From the NCBI GenBank assembly GCA_964017065.1, contig OZ024783.1, positions 13,514,040-13,578,039 on the forward strand: a DNA stretch of 64,000 nucleotides. The letters are read 5' to 3'. Origin of the DNA: Haliclona indistincta. Lineage: Eukaryota; Porifera; Demospongiae; Haplosclerida; Chalinidae. Shown piece by piece: positions 1-12,273 of this stretch. Numbering within the stretch: the stretch's first letter is position 1; every line of letters begins with the position of its first letter. Made by a program: the position numbers and the translations under genes. The notes below the pieces were generated by a model, which was given only the letters and a program-made list of their open reading frames with translations, did no database searches and was not told the origin of the DNA.

Positions 1-187
1 CCTGCATTCATGCATGTTCCGGGTTCTCCACAGCCCCACTTCGCTTTAGTGGTCTCCTTTCATTGGTTAAATTGAACCTCCTTTGTGTAGATTTGTAAAT
101 AGGCAGTACACAATAAAAATATATTTTTTAATTGCCAAAAAAACATGTGAGTACGTGTAATACTGCACTTTGTTTATTGTTAGCTCT

Positions 188-2194
188 TTATTTCCTTCTT
201 GCATTGACATGGCACTTTGCGGAAATTATCCAACATACTAGTGACTTGCATTGTTCTAGTGAGCTGTCGGCAGCAACTTCATCGTCAGTGTACGCCGACA
301 ATACGAGAGTGGTACCATAGCTGTGTGACAGGTCTTCCAATTGAACGAAAAAATCTCTAATGTGATCGATACGATCAAACTGGAACGAGTTTACTATTAT
401 CTCCTCCGGTCCTCTTCCTTGCTGGCAGAGCAGAGACAGACAGTGGTTCAGTGCTGGAAAGATGAATTTATCAACCTGGTAAAAGAATTCAAGTCGCTTG
501 AGAGCAGTGTTCGAGACGACAAACTTCTCCAAATGAACAGATTCGATCGTTTGCATGTTATCAGAATGGCGGACTTGAGTATAGAAAACAACATGTTCCA
601 CCTGAATGGTGATGTCTTCATGAACAAGAGCCACGTATTCTGTTGCTATTGTTAGTTTCTTTAGCTTCAGCTCAGGAAGGTTTAGCAGCCAGGAGTGGAT
701 ATCACTGCAACACATTCCCAGACCAAGACATTTGTACTGTGTATTGGTCTCGGGAAGAGATTGACTTGGGTAAGAGATGGTACTAGGAGACGCAAGTTTC
801 ATTGCCTTTTTGGGCGGACCCTTATTACCACGCTTCTTCCGTTTCTTCATTTTAGGACTATTCTTCTTTTCCTTGTCAATGTCTCCGAAAAAGAGCGTCT
901 GCTCATCGGTAGTAGGAGTTGTTAGGAATGTCTTGATTAGTTCACACGCAGCTTGGAAAGAAGATCGATGGACCTCGAGTGATTCAAACTGAGGCTGTTT
1001 CAATAAGTGAGTAAGTGAGAATAGAATACGAACATAGCACTTGCTAATGGTGAAAGTTTGGTCATCTACTTCAACGTAGCGTAGCGTCTTCATTTCCACT
1101 ATAGACCGCATAATGCAGGGTATACGATGTTTCATAGATGAGGTTTCTCTACATCTGTGAGGCTGAATGTTCAACGTAAGACTCTCTAGTGCCGGATAAG
1201 GCTCAAGTGTGAGAGGAGCATGATGCTGATCAGAGCATGAGTCACACTTAGTGGTACAAATGAGCTCAGCTATTGCTAACAGGAATATTTCAATTGCTAT
1301 TGGAACGCCGGACAATTTGAGGTGCCTCAGACAAGGCTCATTGCTGGTGACGATGTTGTACAAAGGAACGTAAGGAGCAGCCATGCTCATTAATGAAACA
1401 CCAAATAAGTTATCTGATGTTCCTAGTTCAAGCACCTCCACTTCACTAAGGAACTCTTGGATAAATGGAATGACAAGCTGCTTATCACTTTTGTTACACC
1501 ATACCGAGTCATTAAAAGTGTCACAGTCAATCTTCAGCTCATATGGGGCACAACGCACATTGCAGTAGTGAAGAAAAGACCAGGCCAAGAGGGAAATTGA
1601 GTCAATGTTAACGTTATCGCTGCCTACCGCATTTTTTATCTCGAGAAATTGTTTGAGATGCTTAGGGACAACCAAACCACCTAGTTGCCCAATCATGATC
1701 AAAGAAGCTCCCAGAGATTTGAACGTCTCAGTCTCACAAATGAATCCAAAAAAATCTAAATCGTTCAACCAATCTTGAGTATAGTCTTGTAGGCAACAGC
1801 AGATCATTCCCGTTGGTTGCCCGCGAAAAATCGAATCTAGAAGATCTTCACGAGAGTTATTTTGATACCTCTCTAGATCTATTTCCTCAATATCGCTGAA
1901 CAGAGCAGTTTCACTCAGATGGAGGACATCAGCACGTGGGAGACAAATGTAAAGATCACTACGAATCGCACGAGGGAGAAGAGCAAGTGACTCTGCGGGG
2001 AACTCATCCACTCGAAGGATGACGTGGAGCATACAAATGTCTTGAAGAGAAAGGGGGAGAATTGGCAAGGACGACGGTGGCTCTGGAGCATCGAACCAGT
2101 CTGGGTAGGGATAGTTGAACGGATCATTATCAAGCGATGAGTGCGACAGTGATGAGGTGGATGATCTGGACGATGAAGACGACGAGGAAGACAT
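188..2194 (-). CDS. Uncharacterised 668-residue protein, unit 1 copy
   Basis: A single open exon of 668 codons. I do not recognise the family. Visible features: a serine-rich N-terminus (residues 2-20), an aromatic/proline stretch (FNYPYPDWF), then a leucine-rich body with irregular LxxLxL spacing that could be a degenerate leucine-rich-repeat fold, and a strongly basic KMKKRKKRGNKGPPKK segment near residues 445-465 that resembles a nuclear localisation signal. The start is the first ATG after an in-frame stop. It has a near-identical paralogue at 40140-42152 in the same position relative to NEK10. Relative to that copy, a 5-base insertion near 249-253 shifts the frame, so the last about 20 residues differ. 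Transcribed in the same direction as the NEK10 gene upstream of it. Function unknown. Confidence 0.75.
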   Translation of the reverse strand: MSSSSSSSSRSSTSSLSHSSLDNDPFNYPYPDWFDAPEPPSSLPILPLSLQDICMLHVILRVDEFPAESLALLPRAIRSDLYICLPRADVLHLSETALFSDIEEIDLERYQNNSREDLLDSIFRGQPTGMICCCLQDYTQDWLNDLDFFGFICETETFKSLGASLIMIGQLGGLVVPKHLKQFLEIKNAVGSDNVNIDSISLLAWSFLHYCNVRCAPYELKIDCDTFNDSVWCNKSDKQLVIPFIQEFLSEVEVLELGTSDNLFGVSLMSMAAPYVPLYNIVTSNEPCLRHLKLSGVPIAIEIFLLAIAELICTTKCDSCSDQHHAPLTLEPYPALESLTLNIQPHRCRETSSMKHRIPCIMRSIVEMKTLRYVEVDDQTFTISKCYVRILFSLTHLLKQPQFESLEVHRSSFQAACELIKTFLTTPTTDEQTLFFGDIDKEKKNSPKMKKRKKRGNKGPPKKAMKLASPSTISYPSQSLPETNTQYKCLGLGMCCSDIHSWLLNLPELKLKKLTIATEYVALVHEDITIQVEHVVFYTQVRHSDNMQTIESVHLEKFVVSNTALKRLEFFYQVDKFIFPALNHCLSLLCQQGRGPEEIIVNSFQFDRIDHIRDFFVQLEDLSHSYGTTLVLSAYTDDEVAADSSLEQCKSLVCWIISAKCHVNARRK

Positions 2195-3062
2195 GTCTGA
2201 TGACTGATCTCACAATTGCAGGAGTTTAGGGCGGGGTTACGACTCACGAAGTCGATGACGATTCGAAGCCGTACGTACGATGTACGGTAAAGTAGAATCA
2301 GAAGAATGATTTCTTCAAAATGATGTACACAATGTACATGTAGAAATTCAGAAATCTGTCATTGGCTCACAATGTAAACCAACAAGGTTATAATGCTAAC
2401 GCGATTGTACACCATGCATGCATGCATCTCTACGTCATGGTTGCAGATAGGACTTAGTGTGGAGTTTTTGTCAACAACAGCATTGCTGGTTTATATCCAC
2501 TAAAGCAGCCACTGCATGAAGGATATGCATGGTCTAGTATTAGCCTGCAGTCAATCCATGTCACCCTGCATTTGAGACGGTGTTAGCTAGATAGTACAGA
2601 GTTAGCTAGCAGCTTCACCGTGACCATTGTGGCTTATTGGCAAATTTCCTCATTATTGCCTGATGCATAATGATTTCCTTTTTATTCTCATAATGATTGC
2701 AGCCTTGCATTGTCACACACGAGCTAGTTAGCAGTCATGGCTGTTTTAAGGTCCTTGAACACATAAATATTACTGGCAATATCTATACATCTCTTTTATC
2801 TGCCGTTATTGTAACAGTAAAATTAGTCTGATTCTTCATGAATACAGTATATTTTGTGCTATGCACAGAAAGTGTTTGCATATATAGACACAATAATTAG
2901 TGTTTAGTCTGAACTATAGCTAATTTTTGCTTGTGAGGCAGTCTTTGATTTATTTCTTCACTACTCTGTGTGTATGCACTTAGTTTATGTCACTGAAATG
3001 TACAATGATGATGATAATTACTCGATGGTGCCGGGATACTGCTCCAGAACTGCAGATGGTAT
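2195..3062. other. Intergenic spacer between the 668-residue gene and NEK10
   Basis: I see no coding exon here. It is AT-rich with short CATG/TGCA palindromes (for example the CATGCATGCATC run near 2414). Unit 2 has the same spacer at 42153-44506, interrupted by a foldback element of about 1.46 kb inserted at the equivalent of 2848-2850. Confidence 0.5.
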
Positions 3063-6000
3063 CTAGATAGTGATAGTGCTGCTGTGTTTTCTGATAAGAG
3101 TCTCTACAATTACCTATAAAAATTGAGAAGAAATGTCACATAATAGTATGTCAAGGTTTAATTTCATGCAAATTTAAATCTAATATGGTAACACGATTTT
3201 TGCTATAAAATTTTTATTCTGGTATGTACAAAAAATTAAAAGTACTATTGTCAATTTAAAAGTTGTCTTACATGAAGTTGTTCGTATGTGATGTGATCAG
3301 ATGATTCTGTTGTTAGTGATGTAGGTCCACCAAGAGTGACCACCTCCTGGAGTGCTCGAGACAAGAGGTTAGGACAGTGAGGGAGAACAGACACACTCTC
3401 CAATGAGTGGGTTGATAACTGTGGGATTGAGTAAAAAATGTTATAGGTTGACGCTCATTAAAGGTTACTGCAATATGAATCAGATTTGCAACTAGCAACA
3501 AGGGAGTGGGTTGGGATACATGTTGTGTGCCGCATGTGAACCATTCGATATGAAGTTCAATTGAAAGCAGGGTTTCGCAATGTGCTCATGCACAACCTTG
3601 TACTGCTATTATATAACTGCAGATTTTTAACACAGAGAGACAAGCTAGTCAGCCTACATTATACTTACAGACTCGCCCACCTATATCACTTGAACATAAC
3701 TTTTGAGCTCTTGAGCTGGCATTTATAATTATTAATTTTGCAGATTTTGTATTATCTGTACCTTTCTCATCTCTGATTTGAGCAGTCCAGCTGCACTGGT
3801 GGTTCCAAACAGAGCTCTCTCATACTGTCTGACTATACTAACACCAGCACTGGATGAACTGACAGGTAGCTGCAGTATACAATGAAGAAAGTGCTGATCA
3901 TAAACAAGAAACAAAGTAAGCTTAAGCATACACAACCCATGAAAAAAAATTTGGGGGTGGGACAGCTCCAAAGCTAATCACATCTTGTGAACATTGTCTC
4001 AAATTTTTGTATTTACTGTAAAACAAACATACAAATTAATCTATGAAGCCCAATTCTCACTGAACGGCACATGATAGTTGCCAAGTGTTATCTTAATAGA
4101 CGCAATAAATTAAAAAAAAAACTCAAGTGTAACTTGAGACAATAAAAGCCTCAGGGTATTGGAATAACAAGCTAAAAGTATAGAACCTCAATCTATAAAG
4201 TGACCATCAGTCCTCACCTTGGCTAGGTAGACTATCTTGTGTAGCTGTGTGAGCAGCTCACTAACTGGATCACTAACTTCTCTCAAGTGCTTGGAGGAGA
4301 TGCTAACCATACCAGCTATACACAATGTATAATACAAATATCATGGTCAGAACACACACATCAGGTACATTATTGTGATCAAGTCATGAAATCATTAACA
4401 CTAAAATTTTATAATTTAAACTATAATTTTAAACATATATATGGCAGACGAATGCGACATAATACTTACTGGATAGTCTTCTGAACTGGATAGCTGGTGA
4501 TAGTGACTGAGAGCGTTCGTTCTCATGTCCTCCTGAGCTGGTCACCCAGTACCTCAGTTTAGGTCCAGCACTGCTCACTGATCCTCGACTATGCAACTGA
4601 TAATGAAATGGTGATATTCGTTGAACTGTGCCAGCACTTGATGCTTTACGATAGCCCAGCTTAGCTCCCTCATCCTCAAACACGCCATCTGATAAAGGAC
4701 TGTATGGAGTCTCAGGATGGATTGAGGGAGAGACAGCCAAATGTGCAGCAGTGAAGTCAGAGGAGGGAGGAGATCCAGGCTCAGAGAGAGATGGAGCTGT
4801 GGAGATGCTGTCGTTTGTTACGACAGAGAAGGAGAGTCTCTTCCTAGCACTGCTGGTGAACTCCATTGATCTACATCGAGTCAACAAGTGCTGGTACTTT
4901 TGTTCTGAAGTCACAGCATCATGAAGATGCCTATAGAGAAACAATGTTCATTATCATTCACAGTTCATGCAATAGGATTCCATAACATTACACAAAAAAA
5001 ATAATTTTTTTCCTGGGAATTGTATAAAGCACACATGATTGTACAAACTATCTTCAGTTGTCTAGTTGCTGACCTTATTCTGCTCTCTCGTTCTCGTGTC
5101 AGTCTCTTGTTCAGTCTGTCTCTCTGATGAGCCATATCATCCATCAGCTCCATCATCTTACCAGCTATCATGCTACCAACCTACGTCAACAACAAAAGAA
5201 CAAAACAGTGTACATTTCATAAGTCATTCACAATTATAGTAAGTAGTCAACACTGTGAATGGAGCTGCATGGTTATGTGAGGGAAGAAACCCACACTCAA
5301 CTGTAAGCATAAATGAGACACTAAGAGTCTGTGACAGGTCATTGAATTTTGCATTGTTACTATCACTTACTATTAGTCTCTCACACTATACAGATTGTGA
5401 TCATGCAGTATAGAGCTACTAACCTGTACACTGTCTGGTCTGGTGTTCTTATCATAGGTGAGGCATCTCTCCACCACCTCACCCACTAGTGATGAGTATC
5501 CTCCATCATCACCTGATGATGGTAACCGCTCATAATCCACCTCGGCTATCTAGAGAATAATTTTGAGCTTCTTCAGTTATCATCGTATACAATTTGAGAC
5601 AATAGACAATAGCAGTTATTGCTAGCTTGCGAGAACCTGTCTATGGTGCATGGTCTCTGCCTGCTAACAAATATACTGTATTTTCACAAATGGCCTGGAG
5701 GCAATATTAAAATTAATTATAATTATTTTGTGAAAACTACGTCACAATTTTTCAGAGTACATGGTTTGCTTTAGCCCTGGCACTCAAACAAGAATTTTTT
5801 TGCTGCCAATTCAAGAAAATGTAACTCACAAAAGAATTAAGGAATTATACCCAAGAACCGAACACACCCGTATATCACTCATTGAGTATGTGTTATGGTG
5901 TACCTTAGTGGCTAGTGCTAGTATGTTGTTGTTGCTGGAGTAGAATGGAGCTTTGAGTGCAGCCATCTCATACAGTATGCATCCTGCTGCCCACACATCA

Positions 6001-9000
6001 GCCTTCTCATCATATGCCTCGCTCTGAACCAACTCTGGACTGTATCAATACAAACACACAACTAGACGGCATTAGATAAGAAACATGGAACTAGTATCAA
6101 TACGGCATAACACAGTGAACCAATGAACAAACCAAAGAAAAAAGCATCATTATAATAATTATAATAAAAATAAAATAAAGTTGTTACACTTTGACCCTGG
6201 CTTGCAAATTCGAGTTAGTTATGAATTCTTATGCTTGCATGTGAATAATAAAACCCGTCCAGTTTACAATACGTCCACATACCAACATGCTTCCACTCAC
6301 CACCAGTACAGCATAGTGCCCACTGTTGACTTCATCACACTGAACTCCTTCTTCTGTTTAGCGAGACCAAAGTCAGCTGCAAGAGGCATCATGATCAGTA
6401 TCACAATGCATCGAAAAAAAACATCACACGTCTTACTGATAGTTAGCTTGTCCTTGTCTCCAACCATCATGTTAGCTGGTTTGAGGTCACGATGAACAAT
6501 ACACTTCTCTTTGTGTAAGTACCGAAGAGCTCTAATTATCTGAACACAGAGAAAAGTACAAATAAATGTATGTAAGCGTTTGTAATTATCAATGTGTATA
6601 ATTCATAATCATTCCAACATAATTATCAATGCTGAGCACCAATGATAAGTAAAATTGAAAAATTCTGTAACGCATTTTGACGAACAATACACAAAATTGC
6701 ATTTTGCAGGGACTAGCTAGTAGCACAAAAGTTATTAGGTTGACATACTTGTGAGAACAAGTGCCATATCCTGTCCTCTATGAATCTATGTGTCTTCTCT
6801 TTGAGTGATGTGATGTGTTCACTGAGTGGAGCGCCTTCTAGCAACTCCATCACAATGTAGAGATGACTACCCTCCTAACATTGAGAAATAAACAAAAGGT
6901 ACCACTAAGTCAAAGAAGTAGAATAATAGTAGGTAAATTGAATTGAAGCAATAACTATACACATTAAAGTCAAATCCTGATAATGTTATAGCTCAAACTT
7001 AAATCTCATTGGGATTCAGCACACACATCAGTGTACAGCAGTTTCAAGTGATGTGACAACACTCTCTATACAAACCACAAACTTTAGGCAATGTAATGCT
7101 GATTTAGCACACAAATTAAGGGTATTTCCATTTTTCTTACCTGAAAGCACTTGTGGTAGCGGACAATGTTAGGATGTGCTAGTTGTTGCTTTATCATAGC
7201 CACCTCACTCATGATGCTGCCTATACTCTCCTCACGGCTGTCCAGTGTCTTGCCCAAGAGAGCGTGACTCGTACTGATCTCCTTCATAGCGAACAGACTG
7301 CCTAGTGGACCCTTCCTAGCCTTGTACACGCTCCCATAAGCTCCTGAGCCAAGCAGAGCTATAACCTGGTATCCAGCTATAGTGCACAGTTGCTGCTTAT
7401 GCTGGTTGAATACTGTAATGTTCTTGTGAATAGCAGAAAGCTCTAGTTTTGGTAAACTGTACAAGGTGGTTGCTAGTGATAGATACTGTCCCAGGTCATG
7501 TACATAGTGTCCGATATCAATGAATTTCTCTAGTATGTCTGTTGAGAAGAGCTGTTTGAAGAGTTGCCGGTTTTGCTCGAGGCTGAACAAGAATCGCAAC
7601 GTTCTCAGTGCTTGTTGATGGAGTGGTATCATCCAGGTACTGCCTGTGTCTTGTTGCTCTGTTTGAGGCACGGCCAGCACTGCTAGTAGGTAGACTCCAT
7701 TGGTCTTGACAATCTCCACAGCACAAGTGTCATTGATTGACAGCCTCGCCAGTAGAGAACAGCATGTACTTAGTAAAGCTGCTGTCTTCTCTTTGATGCC
7801 ATTTTCAGTGTGTTGGGTGAGTAAGGATAGGACCAGTGGAATACCACCAGCTAGCTGGAATTCTTCCAGTAACTCTGAGTCGGTTAGTAATCGCTCAAGT
7901 GAAGCTACAATACGTTGCTGGAGGTGTGAATCTTTGTTCTTGAATAAGGTCAATAGCGAAGACAGTAGATCACTTTCCTTCAGCTGCTGCTGTGTGACTG
8001 GTTGCTGGCTAAGGAGAAGTAGTAAATCGCTGGCTAGTTGTTGAGCAGTGATGTCTTGTTGGTGAAGCAAAATCGATACTAACACTTCAGATAAGTTAAG
8101 GTCACACACAGCTAGTAGACCTGGTTCAGTCTTGCTGAAGTTGATAAGAGTTGAGAGTGAAGAGCAGGCTATTGATAGGTCAGGAGAGAGGGTAAGCTCA
8201 GCGATGCACTCATGTGTGCTGTTGGTCAGTAAGAGAGTGTGAGTGGTTGAGAGGGTCGAGCATTTTTGTGTAATATCTGTGAGTGGAGTGGGAGACTCTC
8301 ACAGAAATTTAAGTATGACACCAAGGTAATTATTATTCAAGGAGAACTTCAGAATCTAATTTTTAGTAACAACTAGATATGGAATAACCGGAACCTTAGC
8401 ATAACACAGGTCACATCATCGTGCCATGTATTGTACCCACACCCATCGGTGTGCAGGAGAACCCCATGCAATCAGGAAAAAAGAGCCTATAGCCTCAGCA
8501 AACTGGTTTATGAAATCCTTCCGTGACTGCTATACACACTGTGCAGCACATGTATTTGTGTAGATCAAGCACTCACTGGTTAGTTCAGTCAGTAGGTCTT
8601 GTACTAGTTCAGTATCATCACCGTTGATACTGGTCGTGTACTGTGACGAGATAGACTGGAGCTCCTAGTGAAAGTATCACCAACCATAACATACAGTGTA
8701 GCAAGATGATAAATGCATGGCAGGTTCATACAATGTCAAAATGCTATTCGTAAACCTTTAAAGAGTACTACATGTATGACAGGTCTCTAAATCGAATAAT
8801 GAAAGCACTTGTGAACACCAACAGTTGAAAATTAAGGCAACAGTTTTGAAGGCACAAGTTGCAAATCAGGTCAAATTGGACATAAAGTACAACTCGAAAG
8901 ACAATAATTATTTTACGTACATGTGACATACATTGTCTTAACTGACCTGAGCAACAGTAACAATGCTTCCTGTAGTCTGAGCAAACTCTTTCAGCAGTTT

Positions 9001-9403
9001 CTGGTCTCTAAGCAGCACTCTCAGGCATCTCAACACGCCCAGTGAATGCTTCTTGCTGGCCCCACTCAGCCACTTCGTGGAGACCCGACTCTCTTGAAGC
9101 TCCACAAGAAGCTGTAGGTGCAAAGTCTTATCGCACAATTCTAACAATTTGCACACCTCTTTAAAAATTCCTCTTTCTCCTGTACTAGTGAAGTCCCTAT
9201 GACGCTCGTATCGTCTGAAAAACCGTTCCAGAAGAACTTGTTCAACTTTATCGCCGTTTCCCGGTTTGTCGCTTCTCGTAGCGTTCTGTAAAGGCACAGA
9301 TCATCTCACACAGCTATATGCTGGCATGATAGTCGGTTACCTGGTGTCTGTCGCCTCGTTCTAGGAGAGTTTCGAGCAGCCGTTGTAGCTTTGTCGAAGC
9401 CAT
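3063..9403 (-). CDS. NEK10: NEK10-like serine/threonine kinase, unit 1 copy (15 exons)
   Basis: Coding exons, all with GT..AG ends and matching phase: 9341-9403, 8947-9285, 8577-8664, 7141-8276, 6749-6874, 6437-6539, 6301-6376, 5904-6039, 5424-5549, 5074-5180, 4470-4930, 4218-4315, 3762-3869, 3272-3418, 3063-3113; 3165 nt, 1054 residues. The N-terminal about 460 residues are leucine-rich helical repeats (armadillo-like). The kinase domain starts near 466: glycine loop GSGAYG 473-478, lysine 495 in AMK, HRD 600-602 (VHRDLKPAN), DFG 620-622, CPE 644-646. The kinase in the middle of the protein, the EGAPL and RYLHKEK motifs and the flanking armadillo and coiled-coil regions are the NEK10 signature. 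A basic coiled coil follows (about 735-790), then a serine-rich tail. NEK10 is a NIMA-family kinase linked in vertebrates to cilia and checkpoint signalling; that role here is inferred. All catalytic residues are present. Confidence 0.93.
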
Positions 9404-9414
9404 CGTCACACCTT

Positions 9415-9455
9415 GGGCGGGGCTCAAACCACGCCCAACTTAATTTGGCGCGAAA
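9415..9455 (-). promoter_or_regulatory. Proximal promoter motifs of NEK10: GC box and E2F site
   Basis: Upstream of the NEK10 start codon lies a GC box (GGGCGGGG, 9415-9422), a CCACGCCC box, and TTTGGCGCGAAA (9444-9455), a full match to the E2F/DP consensus TTTSGCGCGAAA. The same motifs occur at the same spacing before the second NEK10 copy. Binding is inferred from sequence only. Confidence 0.5.
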
Positions 9456-9767
9456 ACTAAAAATGCACTCATCGATTATGTAGCACGTCACTCAAGCCCT
9501 TGCTGTTAAACAACTCAAAGATACATGATACACATACTATAGTTTAAGAAACAATTTCAAGCAACTAGGTGGTCGTATGAGACCGCCTGGAGTAGTCAGT
9601 GACTGAGTGTACATAATCCATGTTGACGATTGCTTCACAAGACATTCAGCAGTTGATATGTTGCTGATAGAATGCAATAACAAACTTTATAGGTCTTTAA
9701 AGTCATCAGACTTCAAGACTTGTGCGTGCTCCTGACTGCATTATACAGAGTGCTGTGCCGCATAGTA

Positions 9768-10374
9768 ATAACTTGGCTGCATTACTCAATGTTGGTTATC
9801 ATTTGGCATCCGATGGTCAGACTGTCCTTTTAAAATTAGGAGATGAACTTCATCAGACAATGGCAATCAAATCAAATTGTTCAGTCAGTGTCAGAAATGT
9901 TCGATACAGCACTGATGGTCCACTACCGGACATCGTCAGCATCAGTCTCAATGACACAGGCATTGGTTCTTTTAACACAGTATCACGTGAGGGAGAAGGT
10001 CAATTGTGGAATGTCTTCAGAGATTCAGGACCTATGGGACAACATCTTCAACTCAAATCAGGCATGCAGCTATGATCTTGCACTTTTCTCAGTGTTGATA
10101 ACTATGGAGTTGAAATCGATAAAACAACAGTGAATTTCGACTGTGATGGTAATTCCGGTGATATTACTCACAGTAGTTCCACCACAACAACGGAAGCTAC
10201 GGAAGCTAATTTCAGTCGATGAAATAATAGGCATTGTAACAGCAGTTGCTACAGTTCTAGGTGTTATACTGAGTTACCATTGGAGGTGTAATAATTACTG
10301 CTGTCACAGTTTTTGTAAAGCGTAGAGAACGAAAAGTTCTCGATGACAGCTACAAACTGTTTAATATTAATTGA
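9768..10374 (+). pseudogene. Family A gene, unit 1: broken small type I membrane protein
   Basis: Aligned to its unit 2 partner (51379-52084), this copy has lost the start codon (AATAACTT where the partner has ATGGCTT), has a deletion of about 114 bases that removes the THDFEAERG region, and carries a 4-base ATGC insertion (CATGCA at 10063-10068) that brings a TGA into frame a few bases later. A one-base loss in a T run follows. Downstream, the single membrane-spanning segment (IIGIVTAVATVLG) and the basic tail (KRRERKVLDD) are still recognisable. The intact core motif is RYSTDGPLPD followed by LWNVFRDSGP. Function unknown. Confidence 0.75.
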
Positions 10375-10723
10375 GTCTATTATTATACTCACTGACAGAT
10401 GCAATTTCCGTTATAATTCTTACTATTTACATAATAAACAATCATTCCTGCCATCGTGGTCGTCTCTACAGGTGTGTGTGTGTGTGCCCTGTCTGTTTTC
10501 AGTAATTACAAGGGTTTCAAGCACTTTTGAATGGAAGATGTTTATTAAAATTCACAGATAAGATACAAAAACAGCTCTTTATCAAAACCGTTTTGTTGCT
10601 ATAACTGAGATGAATTGATTACGGAGTCATGTGTACATGATACTTGCAGGTTAATATTATTGTGCATACAATAGAAGACTGCTGCACTATATTATACAGT
10701 TTAGAGCTGTGCAAGCATTTGCA

Positions 10724-11500
10724 ATGGCTTCCAGCTGTTGGGTCCATCACTCAATGACCATGGTTATAATTCTCATATCTGGTTCTACTGATAGCCGTTT
10801 CATTACTACACATGATTTTGAGGCAGAAAGAGGAGTTTGCTTTGGTCAGTGCAAGCAAATGATACGAAGCGAAGCATCTGATGGTATGACTGTTCTTATC
10901 AGATTGGGAGATGAACTTCACCATACAATGGAAATCAAATCTAATTGTTCAATTGGAGTCGGAAATATTCGATACAGCACTGATGGTCCACTGCCTGACA
11001 CTGTCAACATCAGTCTTGCTGAAATGGATGTTGGTTACTTTAACACCACATCACAAAAAGGAGAAGGTCATTTATGGAATGTCTTCAAAGATTCCGGACC
11101 TGTTGGTCAACATCTGCAGCTCCAATCAGGCAGCTATGTTCTTGAACTGCTGCTCAGTGTGGATGACCTTGGAGTCGAAATTGATAAAACAACTTTAAAC
11201 TTTAACTGTGACAGAGATCCCGGTGAAATTGAATCTATTTCCACAGAAGCTACTGTACCAACAACAGAAGCTGCTGTACCGACAGCTGGTGATACACTTC
11301 CACCATATGAAATAGCTGCTATCGTAACACCAATTGCTGCTCTTATTGTTGGTGTTCTATTTACCGGTATCGGCATTTATATGAAATGTAGAAAGAAAAA
11401 CTCTGGAGCCAACATGGGGCCCGGTGTTATATTCAACAAAAACATGGGGTCTATTTCAATCAACATAAATGATAAAGACAAGAAACACCTTATTGACTGA
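10724..11500 (+). CDS. Family B: small type I membrane protein, unit 1 (intact)
   Basis: 258 residues from the ATG at 10724 (MASSCWVHHSMTM), which begins a signal peptide ending near residue 25. The extracellular part has THDFEAERG, a CxxxC pair (CFGQC), RYSTDGPLPDTVNISL with N-glycosylation sites, LWNVFKDSGPVGQHL, a regular beta-strand-like pattern and a final cysteine (NFNCDRD). A Thr/Ala-rich stalk (about 170-195) leads to one membrane helix (IAAIVTPIAALIVGVLFTGIGIYM) and a basic cytoplasmic tail (KCRKKN) of about 45 residues. I do not recognise the ectodomain family; a receptor or adhesion role is only an inference. An AATAAA overlaps the stop codon (first A at 11500). Single exon. Paralogues A and C flank it; the unit 2 partner is at 52424-53197. 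Confidence 0.8.
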   Translation: MASSCWVHHSMTMVIILISGSTDSRFITTHDFEAERGVCFGQCKQMIRSEASDGMTVLIRLGDELHHTMEIKSNCSIGVGNIRYSTDGPLPDTVNISLAEMDVGYFNTTSQKGEGHLWNVFKDSGPVGQHLQLQSGSYVLELLLSVDDLGVEIDKTTLNFNCDRDPGEIESISTEATVPTTEAAVPTAGDTLPPYEIAAIVTPIAALIVGVLFTGIGIYMKCRKKNSGANMGPGVIFNKNMGSISININDKDKKHLID

Positions 11501-11897
11501 ATAAATTTAGAAGTAGATCTGCATGTGCCGTACTGTATCTTTGAACAATAGTCGTCTATCTGTGCTATTATTTGACACGAATTATATACGTACTGCCCAA
11601 TTAGCCTGTTGCATTAATAACTGAGTTAATAACTACCTTGTATTGTTGTCAGTTAGCCTGTTCATCAACAGTTGATGTTAATGAACCGTCATTTCCTCTG
11701 GGCTGATATAACAGGTACAATATACAATACATTGGAAGTGAATACAATACAACGTTCTTACATATAATTATAGTAACGGTCTTATAATGACTACTGTAGA
11801 TAAACCATAACGTATTATAGTTGAAAGACTGGATTGTATAGACAGTGGATTCTTTCTAGCAGAGTGGTGTGGACTGATGGTGTATAGGCCTGTTCAG

Positions 11898-12273
11898 ATG
11901 TCTTGGTATCATTCACTGGTTATCATCATATTATCATTGCCGATCGGCAATGATTAATTTTGTATCAGTAACTGTTGGTCATTTCATTCATACCCATGAT
12001 TTTGAGGCTGAAAGAGGAATCTGCCTCGGTCACTGTAAGCAGATGACACGAACTGCAGCTTCTGATGGTATGACTGTCCTTATCAGGTTAGGAAATGAAC
12101 TTCACCATACAATGGAAATCAAATCTAACTGTTCAGTCAGTGTTGGAAATGTTCAATACAGCACTGATGGTCCATTGCCAGACACAGTCAATATCAGTCT
12201 TGCTAACACAGAAGTTGAATTGGTTACTTTAATTCCTTTCGAAACAGAACATGGAGCATACAAATATCCTTGA
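11898..12273 (+). pseudogene. Family C fragment, unit 1
   Basis: Matches the first about 100 codons of family B: a signal-peptide-like start (ATG 11898, MSWYHSLVII), then THDFEAERG, CLGHC, ASDGMTVLIRLG and YSTDGPLPDTVNISL, then the similarity stops. The frame is broken early by an extra TA (also in unit 2) and, only in unit 1, by a 23-base insertion (a 20-bp perfect palindrome plus a repeated TTA). No membrane segment remains. Treated as a truncated pseudogene. Confidence 0.7.
11934..11953. repeat. 20-bp perfect palindrome between TTA repeats
   Basis: TCATTGCCGATCGGCAATGA equals its own reverse complement and sits between two TTA triplets (11931-11933 and 11954-11956). Unit 2 has a single TTA at 54844-54846 and no palindrome, so this is a 23-base presence/absence difference. 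Confidence 0.85.

Noticed and set aside
7700..8044. Plus-strand frame opposite NEK10 exon 4 (and 49283-49627)
   Set aside because: Antisense shadow of the leucine-rich armadillo-like coding sequence; no independent features.
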